A DNA stretch of 64,000 nt from Maricaulis sp. (lineage in GTDB: Bacteria > Pseudomonadota > Alphaproteobacteria > Caulobacterales > Maricaulaceae), in assembly GCF_017643475.1 (NCBI RefSeq), contig NZ_JAEPNI010000001.1, positions 1,054,001 to 1,118,000 of the forward strand. Reading direction: 5' to 3'. Both the position numbers and the translations under genes were made by a program. The notes beneath the pieces were generated by a model. That model was not told where the DNA came from. It worked only from the letters and a program-made list of their open reading frames with translations, and did not search any database. Shown here piece after piece: positions 17,902 to 26,221 of this stretch (position 1 is the first letter of the stretch; every line of letters begins with the position of its first letter).

Positions 17902-18711
17902 ATGAGCGTGGCAAGTCTGGAAAACGCCAGCGCGGACGTGTTGGCTCTGGCCTTTGGTCAGTTGTGCAGTGAAGCGGCCATTCCGGTTATGGAGATTTAC
18001 GCCTCGGATTTCGAGGTTCGCTATAAAGGTGATAATTCTCCGGTATCGGCGGCGGATGAAGCGGCCGAAGAGGTCATCCTGGCGGGATTGAAATCTCTTT
18101 TGCCTGGTGTCCCGGTCATCGCCGAGGAGAGTTATTCTCGGCAGGAGGCGGACGATGTCGGGGCGCGCTTCCTGCTGGTCGACCCGGTGGACGGGACGCG
18201 GGAATTCATCAAGCGCAACGGTGAGTTCACTATCAATATCGCGCTTGTCGAGAATGGTGTGCCGCGTGCGGGGGCCGTGTATGCGCCGGCCATCAAGCGT
18301 CTTTTTATCGGAGGTGACACCGCACAGGCTTTCTCCCTGGACGCTGGTGAAGTCATCGACCCGGCAGCCGGAGAACGGCTGGGTGGACGCGATCGCGCGG
18401 CGGACGGGTTAACGGCAGTCATGAGCCGTTCCCACCAGGACGACCAGACATTGGACTTCCTGAAGGAGCTGGCAGTGATGAAAACGGTGAACGCTGGGTC
18501 GTCGCTGAAATTCTGTCTGCTTGCGGAGGGAAAGGCGGATGTCTACCCGCGCTTCGGCCCCACCAAGGAGTGGGATGTCGCAGCTGGGCATGCAGTCCTG
18601 CGCGCGGCTGGCGGTGACATGACCCAACCGTGCGGACAGGCATTTCCATATGGCAAGCAAGAGGATGAATATCTGAACGGTGCGTTCGTTGCTTGGGCCT
18701 CAGCGCCATGA
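17902..18711 (+). CDS. cysQ: 3'(2'),5'-bisphosphate nucleotidase CysQ
   Basis: Removes the 3'-phosphate from PAP, the by-product of PAPS use, in the cytoplasm. Translation may begin at ATG 17902 or at GTG 17899, immediately after the cysNC stop. The 269-residue product is an inositol-monophosphatase-fold enzyme: SPVSAADEAAEE early, the metal-binding EES motif (VIAEESYSR), DPVDGTREF (about 94) and the C-terminal second metal site WDVAAGHAVLRAAGG. The ATGA overlap with the downstream glycosyltransferase gene implies coupled translation. Its presence suggests notable PAP turnover, as in sulfotransferase reactions. Confidence 0.93.
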   Translation: MSVASLENASADVLALAFGQLCSEAAIPVMEIYASDFEVRYKGDNSPVSAADEAAEEVILAGLKSLLPGVPVIAEESYSRQEADDVGARFLLVDPVDGTREFIKRNGEFTINIALVENGVPRAGAVYAPAIKRLFIGGDTAQAFSLDAGEVIDPAAGERLGGRDRAADGLTAVMSRSHQDDQTLDFLKELAVMKTVNAGSSLKFCLLAEGKADVYPRFGPTKEWDVAAGHAVLRAAGGDMTQPCGQAFPYGKQEDEYLNGAFVAWASAP

Positions 18712-19700
18712 CGCAGGCGGCGACGGAGTTTTCTGTCCTGATCGTTGCTTATCGTAGTCAGGGGACGATCGATCGCTGTCTTGACGCATTGGCTCGGCAG
18801 ACGGTTCGACCTGCTCAGGTCCTGCTTCTGGAAAACGGTTCGCCGCACGGGGAGAGGTTGGACGAGACCACGCTGCCGGATTGGGTCCAGTTTATCGCGT
18901 CTGATGAAAACCTCGGATTCGCGGGCGGCAACAACAAGCTCGCACGCGAAGTAATTTGCGAGTGGGTCGTGCTGCTCAATCCCGACGCCTATCCCCATCC
19001 GGATTGGCTCGAGCAGATCGAAAAGGCGACGCGCCGCATGCCGGACGTGAACTTGTTCGGATCCACACAATATGTTGCGGATCAGGACGGCGTCTTCGAC
19101 GGTTGTGGCGATGTCTATCACGCGGCGGGTCTTGCATATCGCGCCGAGTATGGAAAACGTCTGACCGCCCCACCACCTACAGGGCGTGTGTTTGCGGGCT
19201 GCGGGGCCGCTCTGGCTGTTCGCAGGCAAACCTGGGATGCGCTGGGCGGATTTGACGAGCATTTCTTCTGTTACAACGAAGATGTGGATCTGGGCTACCG
19301 GGCCCGTTTGCTGGGATGGCACACAGTCCAGCTGGCCGATGCCAAGGTCGATCATCTCGGATATGGGTCCTCCGGGAGACGTTCAGAATTTGCGACGTAT
19401 TATGGCGTCAGAAACAGGTTGTGGGTGTTCCTGCGCAACACGCCGGGATGGGGGCTGATACTGCTGGCACCCGGCCATGTCCTTGCGACCTTGGCGCTGT
19501 GGTTGTCAGCCGCCCGATTTGGCCAGTTCCGATTATTCGGTCGGGCGATCCGAGACGGGTTGCGCGACTGGCCACGTATCAGGCGCGAACGCAAGGCCCT
19601 GCAGGCGCAACGTACTGTATCCGTTCGAGACGTGCTTTCTGCTATGACCTGGAATCCGCTGGCACTGTTGACCCGGGCTTCGGATACCCGACCGCTCTAG
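18708..19700 (+). CDS. Family 2 glycosyltransferase
   Basis: GT-A fold glycosyltransferase of 330 residues, beginning TEFSVLIVAYRSQGTIDRCL. It has a donor-binding NLGFAGGNNKLARE stretch, the metal-binding DXD-type site in WVVLLNPDAYPHPDWLE, and the acceptor-side CGAALAVRRQTWDALGGFDE with FCYNEDVDLGYRARLLG (the conserved ED). The C-terminal part has a weakly hydrophobic segment (WGLILLAPGHVLATLALWL). This layout is common in rhamnosyltransferase-like enzymes of polysaccharide loci. The ATG at 18708 overlaps the cysQ stop in an ATGA arrangement; a TTG 15 bases upstream is less likely. The stop codon shares the palindrome CTAG with the convergent gene. Confidence 0.88.
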   Translation: MTQAATEFSVLIVAYRSQGTIDRCLDALARQTVRPAQVLLLENGSPHGERLDETTLPDWVQFIASDENLGFAGGNNKLAREVICEWVVLLNPDAYPHPDWLEQIEKATRRMPDVNLFGSTQYVADQDGVFDGCGDVYHAAGLAYRAEYGKRLTAPPPTGRVFAGCGAALAVRRQTWDALGGFDEHFFCYNEDVDLGYRARLLGWHTVQLADAKVDHLGYGSSGRRSEFATYYGVRNRLWVFLRNTPGWGLILLAPGHVLATLALWLSAARFGQFRLFGRAIRDGLRDWPRIRRERKALQAQRTVSVRDVLSAMTWNPLALLTRASDTRPL

Positions 19701-20287
19701 CTGCAATCGGCCGGGGCGCCCACGATCACTTCGATACGCACGACATCGATCGAATTGCCGCCATCATCCCAGTCCGGCCACATGCCGGCCCAGCCGAAAT
19801 CCCACGCACAGGCAGGCGGAGTCAGCTGGAAATCGACATCCTGAAACGCACCGTCCACCTCGGTGTACTGCCAGTCATTCTGACTCATCCCGGGCACAAA
19901 AAATGCCGTTCGCAGCCCCGCGGCACCATCGGTCGGAGAGCGGCGGACGCGGTATCGGATCGTCAGATTGTAACCTTGAAGTGCTTCCAGCTCGTTCGGC
20001 GCCAAGGTAATGAAAGCACCGGCAGATTGCGGACCGTCCAGCGGCCCGCGGTCAGCGATGATGCGCGCGATGGTCCGGTTTCCGTCATCCAGGAAAGTGG
20101 CGGCTAGTCCCGGGCCGGTAACAATGCCTTGCAACAGGTCGCCCTCGACGACAATGCCCTCGGCCAGGATCTCCTCGGTAGAGCGCTGGCTGTCGCTGCC
20201 GAATTGCAGCGCGGAGTAGACCATTGCTGCAATGACCAATGCAGACAGCGGAAAGAAGGCCCAGTCGGGCAGGCTCGGAAGCTTCAC
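19697..20287 (-). CDS. Membrane-anchored protein of unknown function
   Basis: I do not recognise this gene. With a GTG start at 20287 the product has 196 residues: a short cytoplasmic N-terminus, one membrane anchor (WAFFPLSALVIAAMVYSAL, about 9-27) and a periplasmic domain of about 165 residues rich in beta-strand-like sequence. The end (CAWDFGWAGMWPDWDDGGN) is Trp- and Asp-rich, with two cysteines near the C-terminus that could pair. The frame is open upstream to 20383, but those residues are not membrane-like, so the start is uncertain. The domain looks like a small jelly-roll or carbohydrate-binding module, but this is only an impression. Its stop overlaps the glycosyltransferase stop (CTAG). 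Confidence 0.6.
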   Translation of the reverse strand: MKLPSLPDWAFFPLSALVIAAMVYSALQFGSDSQRSTEEILAEGIVVEGDLLQGIVTGPGLAATFLDDGNRTIARIIADRGPLDGPQSAGAFITLAPNELEALQGYNLTIRYRVRRSPTDGAAGLRTAFFVPGMSQNDWQYTEVDGAFQDVDFQLTPPACAWDFGWAGMWPDWDDGGNSIDVVRIEVIVGAPADCS

Positions 20288-20492
20288 GGTGCACTCGCTT
20301 TCTGGATGCTTGGACTGTTTGGCCGAGTGCGCGCAGGGCGTCAACCATGAGCCTTGGCTGCAAGACGTGACAATCCTGCCCAATTTTTGCCGAAGATCTG
20401 GCTAAGCTGGTTTTCAAACGCGGTTGAGATTCAGCAGGAAAGCTCCTGATCCTGCCGCTCCACTTGAACTTTTGTGCGACGCAGTTGATTTT

Positions 20493-20789
20493 ATGCGCAT
20501 GGACGATGCCCGCAGCCCCGATAACGATACGCTTGTACTGGCGCTTTCACGCTTTGACGGTGCGATGACGCGTGTCGAAGGTTTGGCCGCCAAGCTTGTA
20601 GATCGTGTCGAGCGAGCCGAGAACGCGATCGGTGACAGCGCTGATGCGGATCTGGACCGGGCGCGACTGGCCGAGGCGCTCGATCATGCCAAGTCCCGCG
20701 AGGCGGACCTTCAGATGGCGGCGCAGGAAGCGGCCGCAGCGCTTGACATGGCCATCGACGACCTGCGCACCTTGGTGACGGAGGAATAG
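20493..20789 (+). CDS. Coiled-coil protein upstream of ZapA (ZauP-like)
   Basis: A roughly 99-residue protein rich in Ala, Glu, Arg and Leu with heptad-like spacing from about residue 15 to the end (GAMTRVEGLAAKLVDRVERA and RARLAEALDHAKSREADLQ), so a coiled coil is likely. It ends directly at the zapA start, with no gap. In Caulobacter a small coiled-coil protein encoded upstream of zapA (ZauP) binds ZapA and helps organise the division ring, and position and form match. The start is uncertain: ATGs at 20493 and 20499 and a TTG at 20424 are all in frame, and none has a strong Shine-Dalgarno. Confidence 0.7.
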   Translation: MRMDDARSPDNDTLVLALSRFDGAMTRVEGLAAKLVDRVERAENAIGDSADADLDRARLAEALDHAKSREADLQMAAQEAAAALDMAIDDLRTLVTEE

Positions 20790-21206
20790 ATGTCCAAGGT
20801 CACTGTGTTTCTGAATGGGCGAGAATTCACCATCGGCTGCGAGGAAGGCCAGGAAGCTTATCTCAAATCGCTTGCATCCTATCTTGATGAAAAGGTTCAG
20901 GGGATCACCGAACAGGTTGGTCAGATAGGCGATCTTCGCCTATTGCTGATGGCGTCCCTGGTGGTGGTCGACGAGCTCAAGGAAGCCGAGCGCCAGTCGG
21001 AAACGCTCGAGGCGCATGTCGATCAGCTGCGCTCTCGTTCGGTCGGCGAAAACACGCACAATGAGCAGCAACGCGAGCAGTTGGCCCGGACCATCACGGC
21101 ACTGGCCGATCGCATGGAAATGCTGGCGGACAAGCTCGACGGCAAGCCTGACACTCCGGCCAGTTCGGCTGAGGAGAAAACGTCTCTTGAGCAGGTACAG
21201 GCTTGA
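20790..21206 (+). CDS. zapA: Cell division protein ZapA
   Basis: Cytoplasmic regulator that bundles FtsZ filaments at midcell. The 138-residue product begins SKVTVFLNGREFTIGCEEGQ, the typical ZapA N-terminal beta domain, and continues with helices and a coiled coil (LLLMASLVVVDELKEAERQS and following). The ATG directly follows the stop of the coiled-coil gene, implying coupled translation. The order zapA-6S RNA-ygfA downstream is conserved in many proteobacteria and supports the call. Confidence 0.93.
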   Translation: MSKVTVFLNGREFTIGCEEGQEAYLKSLASYLDEKVQGITEQVGQIGDLRLLLMASLVVVDELKEAERQSETLEAHVDQLRSRSVGENTHNEQQREQLARTITALADRMEMLADKLDGKPDTPASSAEEKTSLEQVQA

Positions 21207-21232
21207 GCTTGAGCGCATTTGTCGCCACATAG

Positions 21233-21401
21233 GTGGCGGCGGTTATCTGCAGCGTGCGATGAGACGTTCATCCTACCGACCGTACATCACCACTCGGGAA
21301 CTGCCTCTGTTCGGGACCGTGGTCCCTTATACGCGGTGCCCACCTGACTTGTCGGGTCTGTGGGGATACACACGCCTTGCCGGCGCAGGCGGAGCCGCCA
21401 C
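21233..21401 (+). ncRNA. ssrS: 6S RNA
   Basis: Regulatory RNA that mimics an open promoter and sequesters the housekeeping sigma-70 RNA polymerase. It lies between zapA and ygfA, the classic 6S position. The ends can be set by a closing stem: GTGGCGGC at 21233-21240 pairs with GCCGCCAC at 21394-21401. The inner part carries the expected CTCGGGAACTG...CTGTTCGGGACCGTGG region around the central bubble and a CTTATACGCGGTGCCCACC stretch. The predicted length of 169 bases fits the family. Ends are inferred from pairing only. The 3' end touches the ygfA start codon. Confidence 0.82.
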
Positions 21402-21971
21402 ATGACCCCTTCTTCCGACAGGCTGTGCGAAAGCAAACAGGTCCTGCGCCAGCGCGCGGGCCAGTTGCGCGACATGGCGGCCGGGAATGCACAGCGCGAT
21501 CTGGCGGAAATGACTGAAGCGCTGGGCGCGATCCTTCGCCGTAACGACTGCCGTGTGTTGGGCGGCTATCATCCCATCCGCAGTGAGTTTGATGTCCTGC
21601 CGCTGGTGGACATGGCCTGGCAAGCAGGCCTCCAAACGGCTTTGCCGGTTGTGACCTCGCGAGATCAGCCGCTGGAGTTCCGGCGGTGGCGTGTTGGCGA
21701 GCCAGTGCGGCAGGGGCGTTTTGGCGTCGCTGAGCCACTGGGGGATGCGCCGGTCATTGTTCCGGATGTGCTCCTGGTCCCCGGCTTGGCGTTTGACAGC
21801 CACGGTGGGCGATTGGGATATGGTGGCGGTTTCTATGATCGGACGATTGCCGCATTCGACGAGCAGGGGCGAACGGCGCTGACCATCGGGGTCTGTTTCA
21901 AGGAACAGTTGTTTGAGGCAGTGCCCCGGGAGACTCACGACAGGCGTATGGATTGCATTTTGTTCGCCTAG
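21402..21971 (+). CDS. ygfA: 5-formyltetrahydrofolate cyclo-ligase
   Basis: Returns 5-formyl-THF to 5,10-methenyl-THF using ATP, in the cytoplasm. The ATG at 21402 is the natural start because upstream in-frame sequence overlaps the 6S RNA. The 189 residues begin SDRLCESKQVLRQRAGQLR. They contain VLGGYHPIRSEFDVLPLV, the folate/ATP-binding GGRLGYGGGFYDRTIAA motif near residue 135, and the usual C-terminal HDRRMDCI. It follows the 6S RNA directly, as in many bacteria, and may be expressed by readthrough of the 6S transcript. Confidence 0.93.
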   Translation: MTPSSDRLCESKQVLRQRAGQLRDMAAGNAQRDLAEMTEALGAILRRNDCRVLGGYHPIRSEFDVLPLVDMAWQAGLQTALPVVTSRDQPLEFRRWRVGEPVRQGRFGVAEPLGDAPVIVPDVLLVPGLAFDSHGGRLGYGGGFYDRTIAAFDEQGRTALTIGVCFKEQLFEAVPRETHDRRMDCILFA

Positions 21972-22060
21972 TTCACAAAATGCGCGTGCCCAGAGTTCAC
22001 ATCGATGCGAGTGTAGTGGTATAACAAAACCAACGGCGATCAGAGCCTTGTGAGGATGAT

Positions 22061-22474
22061 TTGACGTATCGGGTTGAGTTCGAGGCCGAACATGGATCGG
22101 CAGAACTGACGCATTTCGAGACCGTGGACCTTGCTGAGATCCACGCTTCGAGGCTTGATCTGGCACGCAAGGCGAATGAGAAAGCTGCCCGCGGGGCCAT
22201 TATAAATATCGTCGGTTCCGAGATCCTGGCGTCGCCTGCGCAGATTATCGATGAAGTGAAGGGGCTCATCAATGACCTCCGACCCGGCTGCAAGTTGGCT
22301 TTTGTTGCGCGTCCCGAGGCGCAGGACGTTGTATCAATGATCGTGACGACTGTTGCTCATGGCGAAGGCGCCAAGGTTTCCGGCTTTGCGGACCTCGACG
22401 TCGCGCGATGCTGGATCAGGGAGCCCAAGGCCGTGGCCCGTAGATGCGGCTGCGAACCAAGGGAAGCTGGATAA
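22061..22474 (+). CDS. Uncharacterised protein, possibly STAS/SpoIIAA-like fold
   Basis: I do not recognise the family with certainty. The 137-residue product starts at a TTG preceded by TGAGGATGA, a good Shine-Dalgarno. It has alternating strands and helices: AIINIVGSEILASPAQIIDE, then LAFVARPEAQDVVSMIVTTV, then GAKVSGFADLDVARCWIREP. The last pattern (a strand ending in F-x-D-x-x-x-A-x-x-W) is like the C-terminal part of SpoIIAA/STAS-like proteins. It has a basic, cysteine-containing tail (RRCGCEPRE) and no signal peptide or membrane segment. It stands alone between ygfA and a bidirectional terminator. Confidence 0.6.
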   Translation: MTYRVEFEAEHGSAELTHFETVDLAEIHASRLDLARKANEKAARGAIINIVGSEILASPAQIIDEVKGLINDLRPGCKLAFVARPEAQDVVSMIVTTVAHGEGAKVSGFADLDVARCWIREPKAVARRCGCEPREAG

Positions 22475-22477
22475 AAA

Positions 22478-22510
22478 AAACGCCCAGTCAATGACAGGGC
22501 GTTTTTGTTT
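22478..22510. terminator. Bidirectional rho-independent terminator
   Basis: AAACGCCC at 22478-22485 pairs with GGGCGTTT at 22497-22504. The stem is flanked by an A-run on the left and a T-run on the right. It serves the rightward gene ending at 22474 and the leftward ahcY ending at 22523. Confidence 0.85.
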
Positions 22511-22522
22511 GTTGGGCCAGCC

Positions 22523-23929
22523 CTAGTAGCGGTAATGCTCGGCCTTGTACGGACCCTGTTGCGGCACGCCGATATAGTCAGCCTGTTCCTCCGAGAGAAC
22601 GGTCAGCTTGGCGCCCAGCTTGTCCAGGTGCAGGGCAGCGACTTTCTCGTCGAGATGTTTCGGCAGGATGTATACTTCGTTTGCGTACTTATCGCCATCC
22701 GTCCACAGCTCGATCTGCGCCAGAGTCTGGTTGGTGAAGGACGAGGACATCACGAAGCTCGGGTGGCCCGTCGCATTGCCGAGGTTCACCAGACGACCTT
22801 CGGAGAGCAGGATGATGCGGTGTCCTTCCGGGAAGTTCACCAGGTCGACCTGCGGCTTCACATTCGTCCACTGGTAGTTCTTCAGGCTTTCGACCTGAAT
22901 TTCGTTGTCGAAGTGGCCGATGTTGCAGACGATCGCCATGTCCTTCATGCCGCGCATGTGGTCCACGGTGATGATATCCTTGTTACCGGTTGCGGTAACG
23001 AAGATGTCCATCTCGCCAATCACGTCCTCGATGCGGACAACCTCGAAACCGTCCATACAGGCCTGAAGGGCACAGATGGGGTCGATTTCGGTGACATACA
23101 CACGCGCACCGGCGCCTGCCAGGGACTCCGCGGAACCCTTGCCCACATCGCCATAACCCAGCACGAGGGCTTTTTTGCCGGACATCATCACATCGGTGCC
23201 GCGGCGGATGGCGTCGACCAGGCTTTCGCGACAGCCATAGCGATTGTCGAACTTGGACTTGGTGACGCTGTCATTGACGTTGATGGCCGGGAAGGGCAGT
23301 TCGCCGCGCTTCTGCATCTGATAAAGACGCATGACGCCGGTGGTGGTTTCCTCGGACACGCCCTTGATGGACGCCTTGGCCTTGGCGAACCAGCCCGGCG
23401 TTGCGGCAATACGCTTCTTGATCTGCGCGTACAGAGCGGTTTCCTCTTCCGATTTCGGGTAGTCGAGAATGGACGGGTCATTCTCGGCCTTTTCGCCGAG
23501 GATAAGGTAGAGGGTCGCGTCGCCACCATCGTCCAGGATCATGTTGGCGGTCTCGCCGTCTGCCCAATGGAAGATCGCGTCGGCGTAGTCCCAGTACTCT
23601 TCCAGCGTCTCGCCCTTGGTCGCGAAGACCGGAACGCCGGTTTCAGCGATCGCGGCAGCGGCCTGGTCCTGGGTGGAGAAGATGTTGCACGACGCCCAGC
23701 GGACTTCCGCGCCCAGCGCCGTCAGCGTTTCGATTAGCACGGCGGTCTGGATGGTCATGTGCAGGGAGCCGGCGATGCGTGCGCCCTTGAGCGGCTGGGC
23801 GTCCTTGTATTCTTCACGCAGAGCCATCAGGCCCGGCATTTCGATCTCGGCCATGTCGAGCTCTGTGCGGCCCCATTTGGCGAGCGACAGGTCTTTGACG
23901 ACGTACGGTTTGTTGGCGGATTCCGTCAT
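22523..23929 (-). CDS. ahcY: Adenosylhomocysteinase AhcY
   Basis: Hydrolyses S-adenosylhomocysteine to adenosine and homocysteine in the cytoplasm with bound NAD, clearing the inhibitor left by methyl transfer. The 468-residue product begins with [20 protein letters not shown]. It contains [16 protein letters not shown], the [16 protein letters not shown] substrate region, the [19 protein letters not shown] stretch, the NAD site [17 protein letters not shown], and ends KAEHYRY as the family does. AAGGA lies upstream of the ATG. It is downstream of metK on the same strand, separated by 74 bases with a hairpin, so the two SAM-cycle genes may be co-transcribed. Confidence 0.98.
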   Translation of the reverse strand: MTESANKPYVVKDLSLAKWGRTELDMAEIEMPGLMALREEYKDAQPLKGARIAGSLHMTIQTAVLIETLTALGAEVRWASCNIFSTQDQAAAAIAETGVPVFATKGETLEEYWDYADAIFHWADGETANMILDDGGDATLYLILGEKAENDPSILDYPKSEEETALYAQIKKRIAATPGWFAKAKASIKGVSEETTTGVMRLYQMQKRGELPFPAINVNDSVTKSKFDNRYGCRESLVDAIRRGTDVMMSGKKALVLGYGDVGKGSAESLAGAGARVYVTEIDPICALQACMDGFEVVRIEDVIGEMDIFVTATGNKDIITVDHMRGMKDMAIVCNIGHFDNEIQVESLKNYQWTNVKPQVDLVNFPEGHRIILLSEGRLVNLGNATGHPSFVMSSSFTNQTLAQIELWTDGDKYANEVYILPKHLDEKVAALHLDKLGAKLTVLSEEQADYIGVPQQGPYKAEHYRY

Positions 23930-23966
23930 GATCTTTCGATCCTTCTTGCGGTCTGTGTATGTGCGA

Positions 23967-23986
23967 GGGGCCGGATAACCGGCCCC
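23967..23986. other. Strong hairpin between metK and ahcY
   Basis: A perfect inverted repeat, GGGGCCGG and CCGGCCCC around ATAA. On the minus strand no T-run follows, so it is not a classical terminator. It could be a processing site, a pause or a partial terminator between metK and ahcY. It does not match the S-adenosylhomocysteine riboswitch consensus that I know. Confidence 0.55.
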
Positions 23987-24003
23987 TGGATTTCTTGTTT
24001 GGT

Positions 24004-25176
24004 TTAGATGAGCGATTTCAGCTCATCGACCAGATCTGTCTTCTCCCAGGAGAAGCCGCCATCGTTATCCGGCGTCCGGCCGAAATGACCGTAGGCGGCC
24101 GTGCGAGCATAGATCGGGCGATTGAGTTGCAGGCGTGTGCGGATGCCTCGCGGGGAGAGGTCGGCGATCTGCATCAGCGCGTCTTCCAGCGTTGCTTCCG
24201 CGATATTGCCTGTGCCGTGCAGGTCGACATAGAGCGAGAGCGGCTTGGCCACGCCAATCGCATAGGAGACCTGGATGGTACATTTCTTGGAGAGCCCGGC
24301 AGCAACGACATTCTTGGCCAGCCAGCGGCACGCATAGGCCGCAGAGCGGTCAACCTTGGTCGGATCCTTGCCGGAGAAGGCACCGCCACCGTGCGGTGCA
24401 GCACCGCCATAGGTGTCGACAATGATCTTGCGACCGGTCAGGCCGGCATCACCGTCGGGTCCGCCGATCACAAAATTGCCGGTCGGGTTCACGTAGAATT
24501 CCTCTTCCGGCGGGAACCAGCCCTCGGGCAGGACGTCCGCGACGATCGGACGAACCAGTTCGCGGATATTGGCAGGAGAGTAGCCGTCCTTGTGCTGGGT
24601 GGATACGACCACCGAGGTCGCCCCGACAGGTACACCGTTTTCATAACGCAGGGTGACCTGGGACTTGGCGTCCGGCTCGAACTCCGGGCGATCGCCGGAT
24701 TTGCGGACCGCGGCCATGCGCTTGAGGATCTCGTGAGAGAACTGGATCGGCGCCGGCATCAATTCCGGCGTCTCGTCCGTGGCATAGCCAAACATGATGC
24801 CCTGGTCGCCAGCACCTTCCTCGGTGAACGTGCCGGTGCCTGCATCAACACCCGCAGCGATGTCGGTGGATTGTTCGTGCAGGAAGTTCTGCAGCGCGGA
24901 TTTTTCCCAGTGGAAGCCGGCCTGTTCGTAGCCGATATCGCGCACCGCATTGCGGGCGGCGGCCTCGATCTCGTCATCCGAGATTGCGCCGGCACAGCGC
25001 ACTTCGCCGGCCAGAACGATCTGGTTGGTTGTCGTCAGGGTCTCACAGGCGACGCGTGCTTCCGGGTCCTTGGACAGGAAGAGGTCGACGATGGCGTCCG
25101 AAACGCGATCGCAGACCTTGTCGGGATGGCCTTCGGAAACGCTTTCGGAGGTGAAGATGTAGGACGTACGGCTCAC
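24004..25176 (-). CDS. metK: S-adenosylmethionine synthetase MetK
   Basis: Makes S-adenosylmethionine from methionine and ATP in the cytoplasm. The 390 residues begin [19 protein letters not shown]. They include [35 protein letters not shown], the P-loop-like [19 protein letters not shown] and the [15 protein letters not shown] end. The start is a GTG at 25176 with GAGGA eight bases upstream. An imperfect palindrome of the SahR operator type (25188-25209) sits just before the Shine-Dalgarno, so repression when S-adenosylhomocysteine is low or high is plausible. It diverges from metF. Confidence 0.98.
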   Translation of the reverse strand: MSRTSYIFTSESVSEGHPDKVCDRVSDAIVDLFLSKDPEARVACETLTTTNQIVLAGEVRCAGAISDDEIEAAARNAVRDIGYEQAGFHWEKSALQNFLHEQSTDIAAGVDAGTGTFTEEGAGDQGIMFGYATDETPELMPAPIQFSHEILKRMAAVRKSGDRPEFEPDAKSQVTLRYENGVPVGATSVVVSTQHKDGYSPANIRELVRPIVADVLPEGWFPPEEEFYVNPTGNFVIGGPDGDAGLTGRKIIVDTYGGAAPHGGGAFSGKDPTKVDRSAAYACRWLAKNVVAAGLSKKCTIQVSYAIGVAKPLSLYVDLHGTGNIAEATLEDALMQIADLSPRGIRTRLQLNRPIYARTAAYGHFGRTPDNDGGFSWEKTDLVDELKSLI

Positions 25177-25187
25177 TACAAGATCCT

Positions 25188-25209
25188 CATATAAAGATTG
25201 CTTTATGTG
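25188..25209. promoter_or_regulatory. Palindromic operator upstream of metK (SahR-like)
   Basis: CATATAAAG and CTTTATGTG flank a 4-base centre and match as an inverted repeat at 8 of 9 positions. The same half-site spacing occurs again near metF. From memory, this resembles the ArsR-family SahR motif of methionine-cycle genes in proteobacteria. No sahR gene is in the window. Confidence 0.65.
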
Positions 25210-25292
25210 GCGCGGGATAGATCAGACATCTACCCAAGATGCAAGTTTTTAATTTCATGCAGCGACCGTATTAACGGATCGCCAAAGATGCT

Positions 25293-25312
25293 ATATAAAG
25301 ATATCTTTATGT
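25293..25312. promoter_or_regulatory. Palindromic operator upstream of metF (SahR-like)
   Basis: ATATAAAG and CTTTATGT flank ATAT, matching as an inverted repeat at 7 of 8 positions. It is nearly the same sequence as the site at 25188-25209. It lies 31 bases before the metF start, a good position for repressor control of metF-metH. Confidence 0.65.
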
Positions 25313-25342
25313 TGTAATAATCAATGAAGCCGAGGCCTCCCC

Positions 25343-26221
25343 GTGGCTAACAAGATAATTTCATTTGAGTTTTTCCCGCCAAAGAGCGAGGCCATGGAGC
25401 AGACGCTGTGGGATTCGATCTCGCGGCTTGAGGCCCTGGCTCCCGAATTTGTGTCCGTGACATATGGTGCCGGTGGTTCGACGCGTGACCGTACACACCG
25501 CACAGTCCGCCGGATCGCTCAGGAAACAAGCATCGCCCCGGCGGCGCATCTGACCTGTGTCGGTGCCTCGCGCGGTGAAGTTGACGAGGTGATCGAGGAC
25601 TATTGGAACAGCGGCGTACGCCATATCGTGGCTCTGCGTGGCGACCCGCCTGAAGGCATAGGCGAACGCTACGTGCCGCACCCGGACGGGTATGCCAATG
25701 CAGCCGAACTGGCGGCGGGCATTCGTAACATTGCGGACTTCGAGATTTCAGTCGGTTGCTATCCGGAAAAGCATCCGGAGAGCCCGAGCCTGGAGCGTGA
25801 TTTCGATCTGTTGAAAGCAAAGATTGATGCCGGCGCGACCCGGGCGATCACCCAGTTCTTCTTCTATCCGGATGTTTTCTTCCGGTATCGCGACGAGGCT
25901 GTACGGGCGGGTATCACCATTCCGATTATCCCCGGGATCATGCTGCAGCCGAATTTTGTCGGCCTGAAGCGTATCGCCGGCCTGTGCGGCACGACGCTGC
26001 CGCAATGGCTGCACGAACTCTATGAAGGGCTTGAGGATGATGCCTCGACCCGTCAGTTGGTCACTGCCCATGTTGCCGCCAATCTCGTCAACAAGCTCGA
26101 GGAGGGTGGTGTGGACGGATTCCATTTTTACACGCTCAACCGGGCGGAGCTGGCGCTGTCGACCTGTCGCCTGCTGGGCGTGCGCCCCCAACCGGCCTTG
26201 GCTCCGGGAGACCTGCCATGA
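25343..26221 (+). CDS. metF: Methylenetetrahydrofolate reductase MetF
   Basis: FAD-dependent reductase that makes 5-methyl-THF, the methyl donor for methionine synthase. The 292 residues form one TIM barrel: ISFEFFPPKSEAMEQTLW at the start, FVSVTYGAGGSTRDRT (substrate and FAD region), VRHIVALRGDPPEG, YPEKHPESPS and ITQFFFYPDVF. The GTG start at 25343 has a GAGG eight to eleven bases upstream. The stop overlaps the next ATG in an ATGA arrangement, coupling it to the homocysteine methyltransferase module. It probably shares an operator with the divergent metK. Confidence 0.96.
   Translation: MANKIISFEFFPPKSEAMEQTLWDSISRLEALAPEFVSVTYGAGGSTRDRTHRTVRRIAQETSIAPAAHLTCVGASRGEVDEVIEDYWNSGVRHIVALRGDPPEGIGERYVPHPDGYANAAELAAGIRNIADFEISVGCYPEKHPESPSLERDFDLLKAKIDAGATRAITQFFFYPDVFFRYRDEAVRAGITIPIIPGIMLQPNFVGLKRIAGLCGTTLPQWLHELYEGLEDDASTRQLVTAHVAANLVNKLEEGGVDGFHFYTLNRAELALSTCRLLGVRPQPALAPGDLP

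Noticed and set aside
23930-24003. S-adenosylhomocysteine riboswitch before ahcY
   Set aside because: The only structure is a simple GGGGCCGG/CCGGCCCC hairpin. The conserved loop and pseudoknot sequences of that riboswitch are not present.
22505-25194. Long open frames on the plus strand opposite ahcY and metK
   Set aside because: They lie fully antisense to intact ahcY and metK, have no family-like sequence and arise from the GC-rich codon pattern.
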